Position numbers and translations under genes: made by a program | IMG/VR virus record: IMGVR_UViG_3300021962_000047 | Location: 41,972 to 105,971 of that record | Source: a virus | Reading direction: 5' to 3' (one strand) | Length of the DNA: 64,000 nt | In this document: positions 27,986 through 37,188 of the stretch, piece after piece | Numbering within the stretch: position 1 is the first letter of the stretch | Layout: each line of letters starts with the position of its first letter | The notes under the pieces: model-generated | The model's database searches: none | What the model was told of the DNA's origin: nothing | Seen by the model: the letters and a program-made list of their open reading frames with translations, nothing else

Positions 27986-29361
27986 TTACAATTGGGTATA
28001 GTACAAAAAAAATTGACCCGTCGTTTAAGGAATATATTACAAAATCAGTTGGGTTACCAAATGTGGAAGTTATTCCATTTGAAAATCCGGGAACACACTC
28101 ATTAACTGAAGCTTATAATATTATTTTAGAACAATCATCAAATGATATCGTGGTATTGTGTCACGATGACATTTATTTTGAGAATAACAACTGGGGTAAT
28201 AAAGTATTAAAACACTTTAAACGCAATCCTGAATATGGAATTATCGGTGTTGCCGGTTCTAAATATATGCCTCCATCAGGTAGATGGTGGGAAGTACAAA
28301 CAGAAATGTTTGGTATTGTAAATCACGAACACGAAGGTAGAAAATGGACATCAAAATATAGTGAAACTAAAAATAGTAAATTAGATGACACTATCATTGT
28401 TGATGGACTTTTTATGGTCTTAAACAAAAAGAACATTAAAACAAAATTTAATGAAGAGGTAAAAGGATTTCATTTTTATGAAATAGATTTTTGTTATAGA
28501 AACTTTTTAAATGGTGTTAAAATTGGTGTTTTTTATGATGTTAGAATTACTCATAAATCAATTGGTATGACCAATGAACAATGGGAAAATAATAGACAAC
28601 AATTCACCGAAACATTTAAAAATGATTTACCTAAAATCATTCCAACAGAATTTGATAAAAAACAAATTAAAAAGAATGAACCACTGGTTACTATTGCAAT
28701 GCCAATTTATAACTACGCAAAAAGATTGAACCATACGTTATTATCTATTTTTAATCAGGATTACACCAACTTTGAAATTATCATAGTCAACGACGGGTCA
28801 ACCGATGAGTATTGTTTAATGAAATTAAAAACATTAGAAGGTCAAGAAGGTATTAAGATAATTCATAAAGATAATGGTGGAGTATCATCAACAAGAAACC
28901 GTGCCGTTAGAGAAGGTAATGGTGAATATGTACTACCATTAGATGCTGATGATATGATATTACCAGGATACATAAAAACGGGTGTTGCGATACTAAAAAA
29001 TAATCCTAAAATAAGTCCCGTTTATTGTGATACCATCCATGTTGGTGAGATGCAAGGTTTAGAAAAAAGACCTGAATGGAGCAATGAACGACTTTTACAA
29101 GGACCATTTATCGTAAATAGCTCTTTATACACAAGAGATGCTTACAACGAGGTTGGGGGTTATGATGAAGAATTACAGGGTTGGGAAGATTATCACTTTT
29201 GGTTGAAAATGATGAAAAAAGGATATGTCGGAAAACGTATCCCTAAAGGTTTATTTATTTATTTTCATCACGAAAAAGATGGTTCAGTTTCTACGGAAGC
29301 GAATACTAATCAACAAATGTTGTATAATAAAATAATGGATAAATTATCAACATATGAATAA
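27982..29361 (+). CDS. Two-domain glycosyltransferase (GT2 type)
   Basis: 459 residues from the ATG at 27982, which overlaps the stop of the HAD gene as ATGA; an earlier in-frame ATG lies inside that gene and is less likely. The first 220 residues resemble a GT2-like domain (NDIVVLCHDDIYFEN with a D-x-D-like site, and HFYEIDFCYR). Residues 225-459 are a typical GT2 domain: LVTIAMPIYNYAKRL, FEIIIVNDGSTDE, VSSTRNRAVREGNGEYVLPL, LDADDMI and a QGWEDYHFWLKM region with the catalytic-base ED. It could add two different sugars. Likely target: virion or host-surface glycan, by inference. Confidence 0.85.
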   Translation: MITIGYSTKKIDPSFKEYITKSVGLPNVEVIPFENPGTHSLTEAYNIILEQSSNDIVVLCHDDIYFENNNWGNKVLKHFKRNPEYGIIGVAGSKYMPPSGRWWEVQTEMFGIVNHEHEGRKWTSKYSETKNSKLDDTIIVDGLFMVLNKKNIKTKFNEEVKGFHFYEIDFCYRNFLNGVKIGVFYDVRITHKSIGMTNEQWENNRQQFTETFKNDLPKIIPTEFDKKQIKKNEPLVTIAMPIYNYAKRLNHTLLSIFNQDYTNFEIIIVNDGSTDEYCLMKLKTLEGQEGIKIIHKDNGGVSSTRNRAVREGNGEYVLPLDADDMILPGYIKTGVAILKNNPKISPVYCDTIHVGEMQGLEKRPEWSNERLLQGPFIVNSSLYTRDAYNEVGGYDEELQGWEDYHFWLKMMKKGYVGKRIPKGLFIYFHHEKDGSVSTEANTNQQMLYNKIMDKLSTYE

Positions 29362-29968
29362 TATGCAAAATTATAAAATACTTGGAGTAGGACACCCTAG
29401 AACAGGAACGGGTTATACATCAAAATTATTATCTAGTTTTGGATTCTCTGTTGGTCATGAAACATTGCAAAATGATGGGATTGTGGCATGGCAAGTTATG
29501 TTATCATCTAAAGATTTTAAAAATGGAATACCGTGGGTATATCCAAAAATTGATTACGACAAAATTAATTTTGAAACTATAATATATAACACTCGAAATC
29601 CACTAAACAGTATACCATCTATTGTTTATACTGAAAATCCATCTTTGAGTGATAGAAAAACCATTGTGGATTTTTCAGAGGCATCAAACCCAGTCGAGAT
29701 GGCAATAATTTCAATTTGTACTTTTGATACTTTAATCAAAAATAAGTATAAAAACCTTATTCAATATCGTGTTGAAGACGAACAAGAAAAATTGTTCAAT
29801 TTACTGTCAAAAAAATATGAAATAAATCCCAATTATAATCTACCACCATCGAGTTATAATTCAAGAAAAAATAGAATAGGAAAAATCGATTATTCGGTAG
29901 TTAGACCAAAATTTCAAGAAATGATTAATAATTATTGTTTGGAATATGGATACCCAAAAATCTTTTAA
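29354..29968 (+). CDS. Sulfotransferase-like protein A
   Basis: 204 residues. GHPRTGTGYTSKLLSSFG matches the 5'-phosphosulfate loop of PAPS-dependent sulfotransferases, and YNTRNPLNSIPSI matches the 3'-phosphate-binding R-x7-S-like motif. The family moves sulfate from PAPS to sugars or other alcohols. At 204 residues it is near the short end for the family, but both cofactor motifs are intact. It overlaps the glycosyltransferase gene by eight bases, which suggests sulfation of a sugar made by the neighbours. Start ATG at 29354; a second ATG at 29363 would also fit. Confidence 0.75.
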   Translation: MNNMQNYKILGVGHPRTGTGYTSKLLSSFGFSVGHETLQNDGIVAWQVMLSSKDFKNGIPWVYPKIDYDKINFETIIYNTRNPLNSIPSIVYTENPSLSDRKTIVDFSEASNPVEMAIISICTFDTLIKNKYKNLIQYRVEDEQEKLFNLLSKKYEINPNYNLPPSSYNSRKNRIGKIDYSVVRPKFQEMINNYCLEYGYPKIF

Positions 29969-29970
29969 TT

Positions 29971-30612
29971 ATGTTAGTTTCACACAGATATAAATTTATT
30001 TATTTAAAACCAAGAAAAGTTGCTGGGACATCTGTAGAATCATTTTTGGAAAGGTATTGTGTTAGCCCAGAATTAGAATCAACATATAAAATTAATGAAG
30101 ATACCAATTTTAAATCAGACGAGTACGGTATTATTGGTGGAAGAATGAAAGGTAAAGTTAGCGCAAAATGGTTAAACCATAAAAGTGTTCCTGAAATGAA
30201 AAGAGATTTGCCAAGTAATATATGGAATGAATATACAAAAATTTGTAATATTCGTAATCCATATGATATGACAGTTTCTTGGTTTCATTATAACCGACCT
30301 GGAAATGCGGTGAATAAAGAAATCTTTAAAAATTTTATTTTAAAAACAAATAATTTAACCACTCTCAGGTTTAATAAAAATATATGGTCAGATGGTGGCA
30401 AATTTAATTTTGAATATATTAAATTTGAAAATCTTGAGGAGGATTTAGATAATATAATGACTAAACTAAATTTACCAAAATACAACTTTGACCTACCCAA
30501 ATATAAGATTAGTCGTAGAGGTGAATGGCCACAATACTACGATACCCGTTCAAAAGACATCGTAACATCAATGTTTGAGGATGAAATTAACTTCTTTAAT
30601 TACAAATTTTAA
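29971..30612 (+). CDS. Sulfotransferase-like protein B
   Basis: 213 residues from the ATG at 29971, two bases past the previous stop; a longer frame from 29935 would overlap that gene and has no support. YLKPRKVAGTSVESFLERY is the PAPS-loop pattern of sulfotransferase family 2, and NIRNPYDMTVSWFHY gives the 3'-phosphate motif. It differs too much from protein A to be a recent duplicate. It may sulfate a second position. The strand has a stem-loop at its end. Confidence 0.75.
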   Translation: MLVSHRYKFIYLKPRKVAGTSVESFLERYCVSPELESTYKINEDTNFKSDEYGIIGGRMKGKVSAKWLNHKSVPEMKRDLPSNIWNEYTKICNIRNPYDMTVSWFHYNRPGNAVNKEIFKNFILKTNNLTTLRFNKNIWSDGGKFNFEYIKFENLEEDLDNIMTKLNLPKYNFDLPKYKISRRGEWPQYYDTRSKDIVTSMFEDEINFFNYKF

Positions 30613-30620
30613 GAAGTTAA
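30587..30620 (+). other. Stem-loop at end of sulfotransferase B
   Basis: TTAACTTCTT at 30587-30596 pairs with AAGAAGTTAA at 30611-30620 over a 14-base loop. The stop codon lies in the loop end. No T-run follows, so it may be a weak terminator or an mRNA-end structure. Confidence 0.3.
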
Positions 30621-30687
30621 AACATATACATTAAATCTTTAATATTCTTAAGGTTTAAACTATTATTACTATGATAATTTAAGCTTT

Positions 30688-31851
30688 ATGAAAAAACTAG
30701 GTGTAATCGGTATCGGCAAATTAGGTTTATCTTTTGCATTGTTAGCCGAAAATAAAGGATATATAGTATGGGGTTCTGATGTCGATAAAGAATATATAAA
30801 TTCTTTAAAAAATAAGACATTTAAAACTAATGAACCACATATTACCGAGTATTTAAAAAACTCAAAAAATTTTAATCCCACAATAGAGAATATAGATGTA
30901 ATTGGTAATTGTGATTTAATCTTCACATTTGTACCAACTAATTCATTACCTAACGGTGAATATGACCACAAATACATTGAAGAGGTTGTGGATGCCTTCG
31001 AGGCAATGCATTACACGGGTTGTGACATATTAGGTAAAACTTTAGTAATCGGATGTACAACCAGTCCTGGTTATGTTGATACAATTCAAGAAAGATTAGA
31101 AGAATATGGAGTAAATGTTTGTTATAACCCTGAATTCATCGCTCAAGGAGATATAATAAATGGATTAGTCAATTCTGATTTTGTCTTAATCGGAACAAAC
31201 ACCCCCAACGAAATTAAGGATTTAACCGAGGTTTATTACACAATAATGAACGATGAACCCGTCTTTAAGATAATGTCAAATACCGCAGCGGAGATTACAA
31301 AAATTGCAGTTAATTGTTATCTAACAACAAAAATATCTTTTGCCAACATGATTGGTGAAATTTGTCACAATACAGGTATCGGTGATGAGGTTGATACAGT
31401 TTTATCCGCCATCGGTACTGATAAGAGAATCGGCAATAGATACCTCAAATATGGGTTTGGATTTGGTGGTCCGTGTTTACCTCGTGATAATAGAGCCCTC
31501 GGAGCTCACGCGGAAAAAGTTGGACTTGAAGTCAATCTACCGTTATCTGTAGATAAGTTTAACTTCGAACATCACAAGTATTTGGTAAATAAATTTGTTA
31601 CCGAATATCCCGACAGAAACACAACATTTGTTTTTGACTCTATTAGTTATAAAAAAGGAGTCGATATATTAGAAGATTCACAACAACTAACACTTCTATT
31701 AACACTCCTATCTGAAGGGTATAATTGTGTGGTCTTAGAAATGGATAGTATCATAGAAAAGATTGAGACACCTCTTAAAAATGTGTGGGGAGATAGAATC
31801 ACTATGTTACCATTAAACTCTGAAGTTGAAGGTGTTAAAATAAATTTATGA
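30688..31851 (+). CDS. UDP-glucose/GDP-mannose-type nucleotide-sugar 6-dehydrogenase
   Basis: 387 residues. N-terminal Rossmann domain KLGVIGIGKLGLSFALLAE (NAD site, 3-21). The middle has NCYLTTKISFANMIGE and the GFGFGGPCLPRDNR segment holding the catalytic Cys (about 262), both typical of the UDP-glucose/GDP-mannose dehydrogenase family. The family oxidises the sugar C6 to a uronic acid in two steps. Which sugar it uses cannot be read. It overlaps the epimerase gene as ATGA and they are likely one functional pair. The 75-base gap upstream shows no TATTTAT, so it is not marked late. Confidence 0.9.
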   Translation: MKKLGVIGIGKLGLSFALLAENKGYIVWGSDVDKEYINSLKNKTFKTNEPHITEYLKNSKNFNPTIENIDVIGNCDLIFTFVPTNSLPNGEYDHKYIEEVVDAFEAMHYTGCDILGKTLVIGCTTSPGYVDTIQERLEEYGVNVCYNPEFIAQGDIINGLVNSDFVLIGTNTPNEIKDLTEVYYTIMNDEPVFKIMSNTAAEITKIAVNCYLTTKISFANMIGEICHNTGIGDEVDTVLSAIGTDKRIGNRYLKYGFGFGGPCLPRDNRALGAHAEKVGLEVNLPLSVDKFNFEHHKYLVNKFVTEYPDRNTTFVFDSISYKKGVDILEDSQQLTLLLTLLSEGYNCVVLEMDSIIEKIETPLKNVWGDRITMLPLNSEVEGVKINL

Positions 31852-32933
31852 AAAAAGTCATAGTACTTGGTGGGGGTGGATTCATTGGTGGTCACCTAGC
31901 GAAAAGATTAAAAGATGAAGGACATGAAGTCACAATCTGTGATATCAAACCTCATGACTATTGGAATCACGAAGACATCTGTGATGAATTTATTTTTGGG
32001 GATTTAAGACACCCCGGAGTTGTTGCGGATGTTATTGATGAAAACATAGATGAGGTATATCAATTAGCCGCGGATATGGGTGGTGCTGCGTACATCTTTA
32101 CTGGTGAAAATGATGCTGATGTAATGCATAATTCAGCAATGATAAACCTAAATGTTGCTAAAGAATGTGTTAAGAAAAAAGTTAAAAAAGTATTTTATTC
32201 TTCTTCGGCCTGTATGTATCCTGAATACAATCAGATGGACCCTGATAATCCAAATTGTGAAGAATCGTCAGCTTATCCTGCAAACCCCGATTCAGAATAC
32301 GGATGGGAAAAATTATTCTCAGAGAGAATGTTTTTATCCTTCTACCGTAATTACGGTTTGGATGTAAGAATTGCACGATTTCATAACATCTTCGGTCCTA
32401 TGGGTACTTGGAAGGGTGGAAAGGAAAAAGCACCTGCAGCTATGTGTAGAAAAGTCGCCGAATCTGAATCTGAAATTGAGGTGTGGGGTGATGGTCAACA
32501 AACCAGGTCATTCCTTTATATTGACGAATGTGTGGATGCCGTTCTAAAATTTATGGATTCAGATTTTACAGGTCCTGTTAATATTGGTTCCGAAGAAATG
32601 GTAACAATAAATCAGTTAGCTCAGATGTGTATTGATATTTCAAAAAAAGACATTAAAATTAATAATATAAATGGACAAGAATTTATTGAAAAATATGGAT
32701 TTAAATGTCCGATTGGAGTCAGGGGTAGAAACTCTGACAATAAACTTTACAAAGATAAAATAGGTTGGGTAGTATCTCAGCCGCTAATTGTTGGTATGGA
32801 AAAAACATATGAATGGATAGAAAATCAAGTAAACGAAGAAAAGAAAACCTACATTTATGAAAGTCCTGATGGAGGTAAGACAGTTTACAGAAGAGAGTTT
32901 GGACAACCTCACGAAACTAGAGAATTGATTTAA
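31848..32933 (+). CDS. GDP-mannose 3,5-epimerase-like enzyme
   Basis: 361 residues of the extended short-chain dehydrogenase fold. NAD site VLGGGGFIGGHLA. FYSSSACMYPEYNQ carries the catalytic Cys; SEYGWEKLFSER carries the Tyr-x3-Lys; RFHNIFGPMGTWKGGKEKAP carries the Lys near the substrate; EVWGDGQQTRSFLYIDECVD and GVRGRNSDNKL are nearly those of plant GDP-mannose 3,5-epimerase (GME). GME makes GDP-L-galactose (and GDP-L-gulose) from GDP-mannose. All catalytic residues known from Arabidopsis GME appear kept. Specificity is inferred by pattern, yet the match is unusually close for an epimerase. It is a clear case of a host-like sugar gene in a phage. Confidence 0.85.
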   Translation: MKKVIVLGGGGFIGGHLAKRLKDEGHEVTICDIKPHDYWNHEDICDEFIFGDLRHPGVVADVIDENIDEVYQLAADMGGAAYIFTGENDADVMHNSAMINLNVAKECVKKKVKKVFYSSSACMYPEYNQMDPDNPNCEESSAYPANPDSEYGWEKLFSERMFLSFYRNYGLDVRIARFHNIFGPMGTWKGGKEKAPAAMCRKVAESESEIEVWGDGQQTRSFLYIDECVDAVLKFMDSDFTGPVNIGSEEMVTINQLAQMCIDISKKDIKINNINGQEFIEKYGFKCPIGVRGRNSDNKLYKDKIGWVVSQPLIVGMEKTYEWIENQVNEEKKTYIYESPDGGKTVYRREFGQPHETRELI

Positions 32934-32955
32934 AATAAACAATAACAAAATATAC

Positions 32956-33681
32956 ATGGCAAATACAAGAAGAAAACCTGAGTCAACATCAACACCACTA
33001 CCGAAAATGACTCGGAAAGACCTAATTCAAAGTGTTATCGGTAAAACACCAAGAAAGAAATTCTTATCTGAAGGACAAAGACACTACTTTGAATTATTAG
33101 AAAATAAAGAAATAACAATTTGTACAGGACCTGCAGGGGTTGGTAAATCATACATCGCAATGAATGCGGCGGTACAATTATTATTAGACCCAAATAACTC
33201 ATATGAAAAAATTATAATTGTTAGACCTGCGGTTGAAGCTGAAGAAAAACTCGGAGCATTACCAGGAAACGTTGAAGAGAAATTGGACCCTTATATTTTC
33301 CCATCATATTATCTTTTAAATAAAATAATAGGTAAAGATGCTAGAGAAAAATTAAAAGAATATGATATTATTGAAGTTTTCGCATTGGCATACATGAGAG
33401 GTATGAATATCGATAATTCAATTCTAATTTTTGAAGAAGCACAAAACTGTACACCTAAACAAATGAAACTTTTATTAACTCGAATTGGTTTTAATAGTAA
33501 GTTTTTTATCTCAGGAGACCTTGAGCAAACTGACCGTTACAAAGATAAAACACATTCAGGTTTATGGGATGCGATTGAACGATTAAAAGATTTAGATAAT
33601 ATCGGTATTTACCAATTTGATAATAAAGATATTATTAGAAATCCAATCATAACTAAAATCTTAGATAGATACGAAGAATGA
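32956..33681 (+). CDS. phoH: PhoH-like ATPase
   Basis: 241 residues. Walker A GPAGVGKSYIAM (about 58-69), Walker B ILIFEEAQN (about 156-164), and the phage-PhoH signature IIVRPAVEAEEKLGALPG with SGDLEQTDR. PhoH-like proteins are common in marine phages; an RNA-remodelling or phosphate-stress role has been suggested, not proven. It is followed with a four-base overlap by a HAD-like gene. Confidence 0.93.
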   Translation: MANTRRKPESTSTPLPKMTRKDLIQSVIGKTPRKKFLSEGQRHYFELLENKEITICTGPAGVGKSYIAMNAAVQLLLDPNNSYEKIIIVRPAVEAEEKLGALPGNVEEKLDPYIFPSYYLLNKIIGKDAREKLKEYDIIEVFALAYMRGMNIDNSILIFEEAQNCTPKQMKLLLTRIGFNSKFFISGDLEQTDRYKDKTHSGLWDAIERLKDLDNIGIYQFDNKDIIRNPIITKILDRYEE

Positions 33682-34289
33682 AAATAGCATTTGATGTAAA
33701 TGGAGTATTAAGAGACACTTTTGGTAAGGCCGAACAGGTTTACCAAAAGTTTTATATTGATGACTACATAAAAGAAGAAGGTGAAGATGATTTTGAATTT
33801 AAATTAAATTTACCAATGACTTCTTATACCCTTTCGGACCATTTTATTTTCCCAAAGGAAGAAGATTTATATGATTTTCTATATGTAGAATACCCAATGC
33901 AGATTTTTGGTCATGCTCCATCACCAAGTGGTAATACATTTAACGTACTAAACGAAATATATGAAGAATTAAGAGATGACCACGAGATAATTGTTGTGTC
34001 TGATGAAATACAAAAATCAAAACCGGCAACATTATTTTTCTTATCAAAGTATGGATGTTTAATTGAGAAGATACTTTTTTATTCTAAAATAACTGAAAAT
34101 AATATGTGGTCAGAATGTGACATTTTAATAACCGCTAATCCAAATTTATTAATGGAATATCCGGTGGATAAAATTTTAGTGAAGTTTGAAACCGAATATA
34201 ATCAAGGTATTGATTGTGATTATACCATCAAAAATCTCGAAGAGTTTAAATCTCTTTATGAACAACTTAAATTAAAAGAAAATGATTAA
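33678..34289 (+). CDS. HAD-like protein with altered motif I
   Basis: 203 residues. IAFDVNGVLRDTF is in the place of HAD motif I but has Asp-x-Asn instead of Asp-x-Asp, so the general acid/base is missing. EIIVVSDEIQKSKPATLFFL carries a motif II Ser and a motif III-like Lys. ECDILITANP has a weak motif IV. It may have lost phosphatase activity or use another mechanism. It overlaps both neighbours and sits in the sugar/PhoH unit. Confidence 0.6.
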   Translation: MKIAFDVNGVLRDTFGKAEQVYQKFYIDDYIKEEGEDDFEFKLNLPMTSYTLSDHFIFPKEEDLYDFLYVEYPMQIFGHAPSPSGNTFNVLNEIYEELRDDHEIIVVSDEIQKSKPATLFFLSKYGCLIEKILFYSKITENNMWSECDILITANPNLLMEYPVDKILVKFETEYNQGIDCDYTIKNLEEFKSLYEQLKLKEND

Positions 34290-34548
34290 TATTTTTGGAA
34301 AAAATTACTTTATTGATATGAATGCTCTTGAAGAGTTTATTCAAATAAATAAAGTAACAACTACGGGTGATACTGAAAGTTTTTCGGTTATCAAGTTTGA
34401 AATGGCTAAAACCTTTATTGAGGTAATATTAACAGAAAGGGAAGAAATTGATGAAAATTTAGGCACATATAGTGTTAAAAATTTAAGTATTCCCTTTAAA
34501 ATCGCATTTAATACTTTATTAGTATATAATATTTTAAAAGAAATTTAA
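34282..34548 (+). CDS. Unknown small protein (88 aa)
   Basis: 88 residues, overlapping the HAD-like gene by eight bases. It starts MINIFGKNYFIDMNALEEFI and has mixed alpha/beta character (KFEMAKTFIEVILTEREEI). No motif, signal or membrane segment is visible. The downstream glycosyltransferase begins two bases after its stop. The function is unknown. Confidence 0.6.
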   Translation: MINIFGKNYFIDMNALEEFIQINKVTTTGDTESFSVIKFEMAKTFIEVILTEREEIDENLGTYSVKNLSIPFKIAFNTLLVYNILKEI

Positions 34549-34550
34549 AA

Positions 34551-35615
34551 ATGGACCAAGAAACAATTAAAAAAATAGAGAAATCTATTGAAAATTTAGC
34601 TGAGAAAAAATCGAGAATCTTATTCTTAACTCAAGACACTAAAGGTAATGCCAAAGCTTCTATTAGACACATTTATGAAATGGCATTAACTTTAAAAAAC
34701 AATGGGTTTAATCCAATTATCCTTCACGAATCAAATGACTACAAAGGTGTTGCCGGATGGTTAGGCGAAGAATATATGGAAATTCCACATCAATCAATCG
34801 AATCACAAAATTTACAAATTTCACCAGAAGATTTTATTGTAGTTCCTGAATTATACGGTCACGTATTAGAACAATTATCAAATATTACTACAGGTAAAAT
34901 TATTCTTTGTCAAGCATATGACCATATGTTAGAGACATTACAGCCAGGTGCAACTTGGAGTCAATATGGTTTTGTTAAATGTATTACAACAACTGAATTA
35001 CAAAAAGAGTATGTTTCAGAAATTATGAAATCGGTTTCTTTTGATGTTATTAAACCAACAATTGCAGATGTTTTTACTAAAAAAGAAAAACCGGCAAAAC
35101 CATTTATCGCGGTACACACAAGAGACCAAAGAGATACAATGAAATTGATTAAAACTTTTTATCTAAAATTCCCACAATTTAGATGGGTTACATTTAGAGA
35201 TATGAGAGGATTAAATCAAAACGAATTCGCAGAAGCATTAAAAGAAAGTTTCGTTTCAATATGGGTAGACGATACTTCAGGTTTTGGTACATATCCATTA
35301 GAGAGTATGGCATGTGGTACACCAGTAATCGGTAAAGTACCAAACATGAAACCAGAATGGATGAATGAGAAAAACGGTATTTGGACGTATGATTTAAATG
35401 CGTTAGTAAATATTGTAGCAGAATTTACACAAAATTGGTTAGAAGATAACATCGCAGACCAATTGTATGAATCAGGATATGAAACTGCAAAAACATATCA
35501 GAATATGGAATCATTTGAAAAAGACGTTGTCTTAAAATTCACAGAATATTTGGGAATTAGACATGATAATTTCAAAGCACAATTAGATAAACTTAAATTA
35601 GAAGAGGTAAATTAA
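34551..35615 (+). CDS. Glycosyltransferase, GT-B type
   Basis: 354 residues. RILFLTQDTKGNAKASIRHIYEMA is a GT-B-like N-terminus, FNPIILHESNDYKG a second strand-helix, and ITTTELQKEYVSEIM a chain turn. The C-terminal domain has IWVDDTSGFGTYPLESMACGTPVIGKVP, the conserved GT4-like donor-binding loop with Glu (E-S-M-A-C-G-T-P). Donor unknown. It precedes a GT2 gene by two bases; the two may act in series. Confidence 0.8.
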   Translation: MDQETIKKIEKSIENLAEKKSRILFLTQDTKGNAKASIRHIYEMALTLKNNGFNPIILHESNDYKGVAGWLGEEYMEIPHQSIESQNLQISPEDFIVVPELYGHVLEQLSNITTGKIILCQAYDHMLETLQPGATWSQYGFVKCITTTELQKEYVSEIMKSVSFDVIKPTIADVFTKKEKPAKPFIAVHTRDQRDTMKLIKTFYLKFPQFRWVTFRDMRGLNQNEFAEALKESFVSIWVDDTSGFGTYPLESMACGTPVIGKVPNMKPEWMNEKNGIWTYDLNALVNIVAEFTQNWLEDNIADQLYESGYETAKTYQNMESFEKDVVLKFTEYLGIRHDNFKAQLDKLKLEEVN

Positions 35616-35616
35616 A

Positions 35617-36420
35617 ATGGAAAAGTTAGACGTATCAGTAATTTTACCAGTAGAATCATCAAAACATAAAGATTTTACTGAATACTTAACAAAGGCAATA
35701 ATGTCTATAAACAATCAATCAGTTCCTGTAAACGAATTAGTATTGGTTCACTCAGGTGAAGAATCTTTACAGACCATTGTTGATGGTTTTGATTACAGTG
35801 GATTAACTATTAATATCGTAAAAAATGATGGGAAAACTGATTTTCCATCTCAAATTAATTTAGGAGTTAAAAACGCAAAATCAAAATGGATTTCTATTTT
35901 GGAATTTGATGATGAATACGCTTCTATTTGGTTTAAGAACGTTAAAGAATATATGGAATCTTATCCTGATTTTGATGGGTTCTTACCATTAGTTGTTGAT
36001 GTAGACAGTACAGGTATGTTTGTTGGTTTTACAAACGAAGCAACATTCGCAGCAAGTATGAATATGGAAATTGGTATTCTTACTAATGAACTATTATTAA
36101 ACTACCAAAACTTCCAAACCAGTGGATTGGTTGTTAAAAAATCAATTTTTGAAGATTTTGGAGGATTTAAATCATCATTTAAGTTAACTTTTGTTTATGA
36201 ATTCTTATTGAGAATGACGTACAACGCGGCTAAATTAATGACAATACCAAAGATTGGTTATAAACATATAAACCTAAGGGAGGGTTCAATTTTTTGGAAC
36301 TATAAAAACGGCTCAAACCGAATTTCTGAAGATGAAGTAAGTTTTTGGATTGAATCTGCAAAGAAAGAACATTTCTTTGCCGATGATAGGGGCATAAAAT
36401 ATGAACCAACAAATGTTTAA
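35617..36420 (+). CDS. Glycosyltransferase family 2-like protein
   Basis: 267 residues. VSVILPVESSKHKDFTEYL opens a GT2 fold, MSINNQSVPVNELVLVHSG gives its second strand, and GVKNAKSKWISILEFDDEYAS has an acidic FDDE in place of D-x-D. The C-terminal part (FLLRMTYNAAKLMTIPKIGY) fits GT2 ends. Its stop overlaps the start of the gp55-like gene by one base, tying sugar cluster and sigma gene in one transcript. Substrates are unknown. Confidence 0.75.
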   Translation: MEKLDVSVILPVESSKHKDFTEYLTKAIMSINNQSVPVNELVLVHSGEESLQTIVDGFDYSGLTINIVKNDGKTDFPSQINLGVKNAKSKWISILEFDDEYASIWFKNVKEYMESYPDFDGFLPLVVDVDSTGMFVGFTNEATFAASMNMEIGILTNELLLNYQNFQTSGLVVKKSIFEDFGGFKSSFKLTFVYEFLLRMTYNAAKLMTIPKIGYKHINLREGSIFWNYKNGSNRISEDEVSFWIESAKKEHFFADDRGIKYEPTNV

Positions 36421-37172
36421 TGTTTTTATCTGAATTATCGGGTACATCTGCAGAATCAATACTAAAGAAAAGAGGTAGAAAACCCAAAAACACTAACTAT
36501 TTCGATGTAAGAGAAGAGACGGCAGTCAGGATGTTCTTGACTGCCACTACTTACAACGAGCGTAACCAGATATACAATGATTATCTGAGAGCGCCAGTAG
36601 ATAAGATGATTGAATCAATCATACGACGTTATAAACTATACCGTAAAGATATGGATTTTATTGAAATCCATAATGATACTCATTCATTTTTGGTTACAAA
36701 AATAGAAAAGTTTAAACCAGATAAAAATAAAAAAGCATATTCTTATTTTGGTACAATTTGTAAAAACTATTTGATGGGTCAAATCATCAAAGACCAAAAA
36801 GACCAAAATAGAAAAATATCATACGAAGACATTTCAGCATCGTTAGAAAATAGACCTGATTTAATTTATCACTTAGAACATGATGTTATCGAACCTTCAC
36901 AGGTTATTGAAGAGTTTTTAAAGAAGTTAAAAGAATATGTTTTAGATGAGAGTATGAGTCAAAACGAAGTTAAACTTGGTTATGCTCTTATCGAATTATT
37001 TGAAAATTATGATAATATTTTTATTGGAAATGATAACAATAAATTTAATAAAAATATTATTTTACTTTCATTACGAGAAATGACAAACCTATCAACTAAA
37101 GAAATTAGAACATCTATGAAAAAATATCGTAAGTTCTATTATGAGTTGATGAAAACATTAAATGAACTTTAA
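36420..37172 (+). CDS. Late RNA polymerase sigma factor, gp55-like
   Basis: 250 residues. The segment NERNQIYNDYLRAPVDKMI, then RRYKLYRKDMDFIEIHNDTHS, KIEKFKPDKNKKAYSYFGTI and CKNYLMGQIIKDQKD is a region-2-like sigma core and parallels T4 gp55 (FDETKYKNPHAYI, then a helix and RIKKERK). It is longer than T4 gp55 (185 residues). gp55-type proteins replace the host sigma to read late promoters with only an -10-like element. Here such an element (TATTTAT) is found before many structural genes. It is probably expressed with the upstream GT genes, before the late motif at 37189. Assignment by motif, moderate to good. Confidence 0.75.
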   Translation: MFLSELSGTSAESILKKRGRKPKNTNYFDVREETAVRMFLTATTYNERNQIYNDYLRAPVDKMIESIIRRYKLYRKDMDFIEIHNDTHSFLVTKIEKFKPDKNKKAYSYFGTICKNYLMGQIIKDQKDQNRKISYEDISASLENRPDLIYHLEHDVIEPSQVIEEFLKKLKEYVLDESMSQNEVKLGYALIELFENYDNIFIGNDNNKFNKNIILLSLREMTNLSTKEIRTSMKKYRKFYYELMKTLNEL

Positions 37173-37188
37173 AAATATTACAGCTAAC

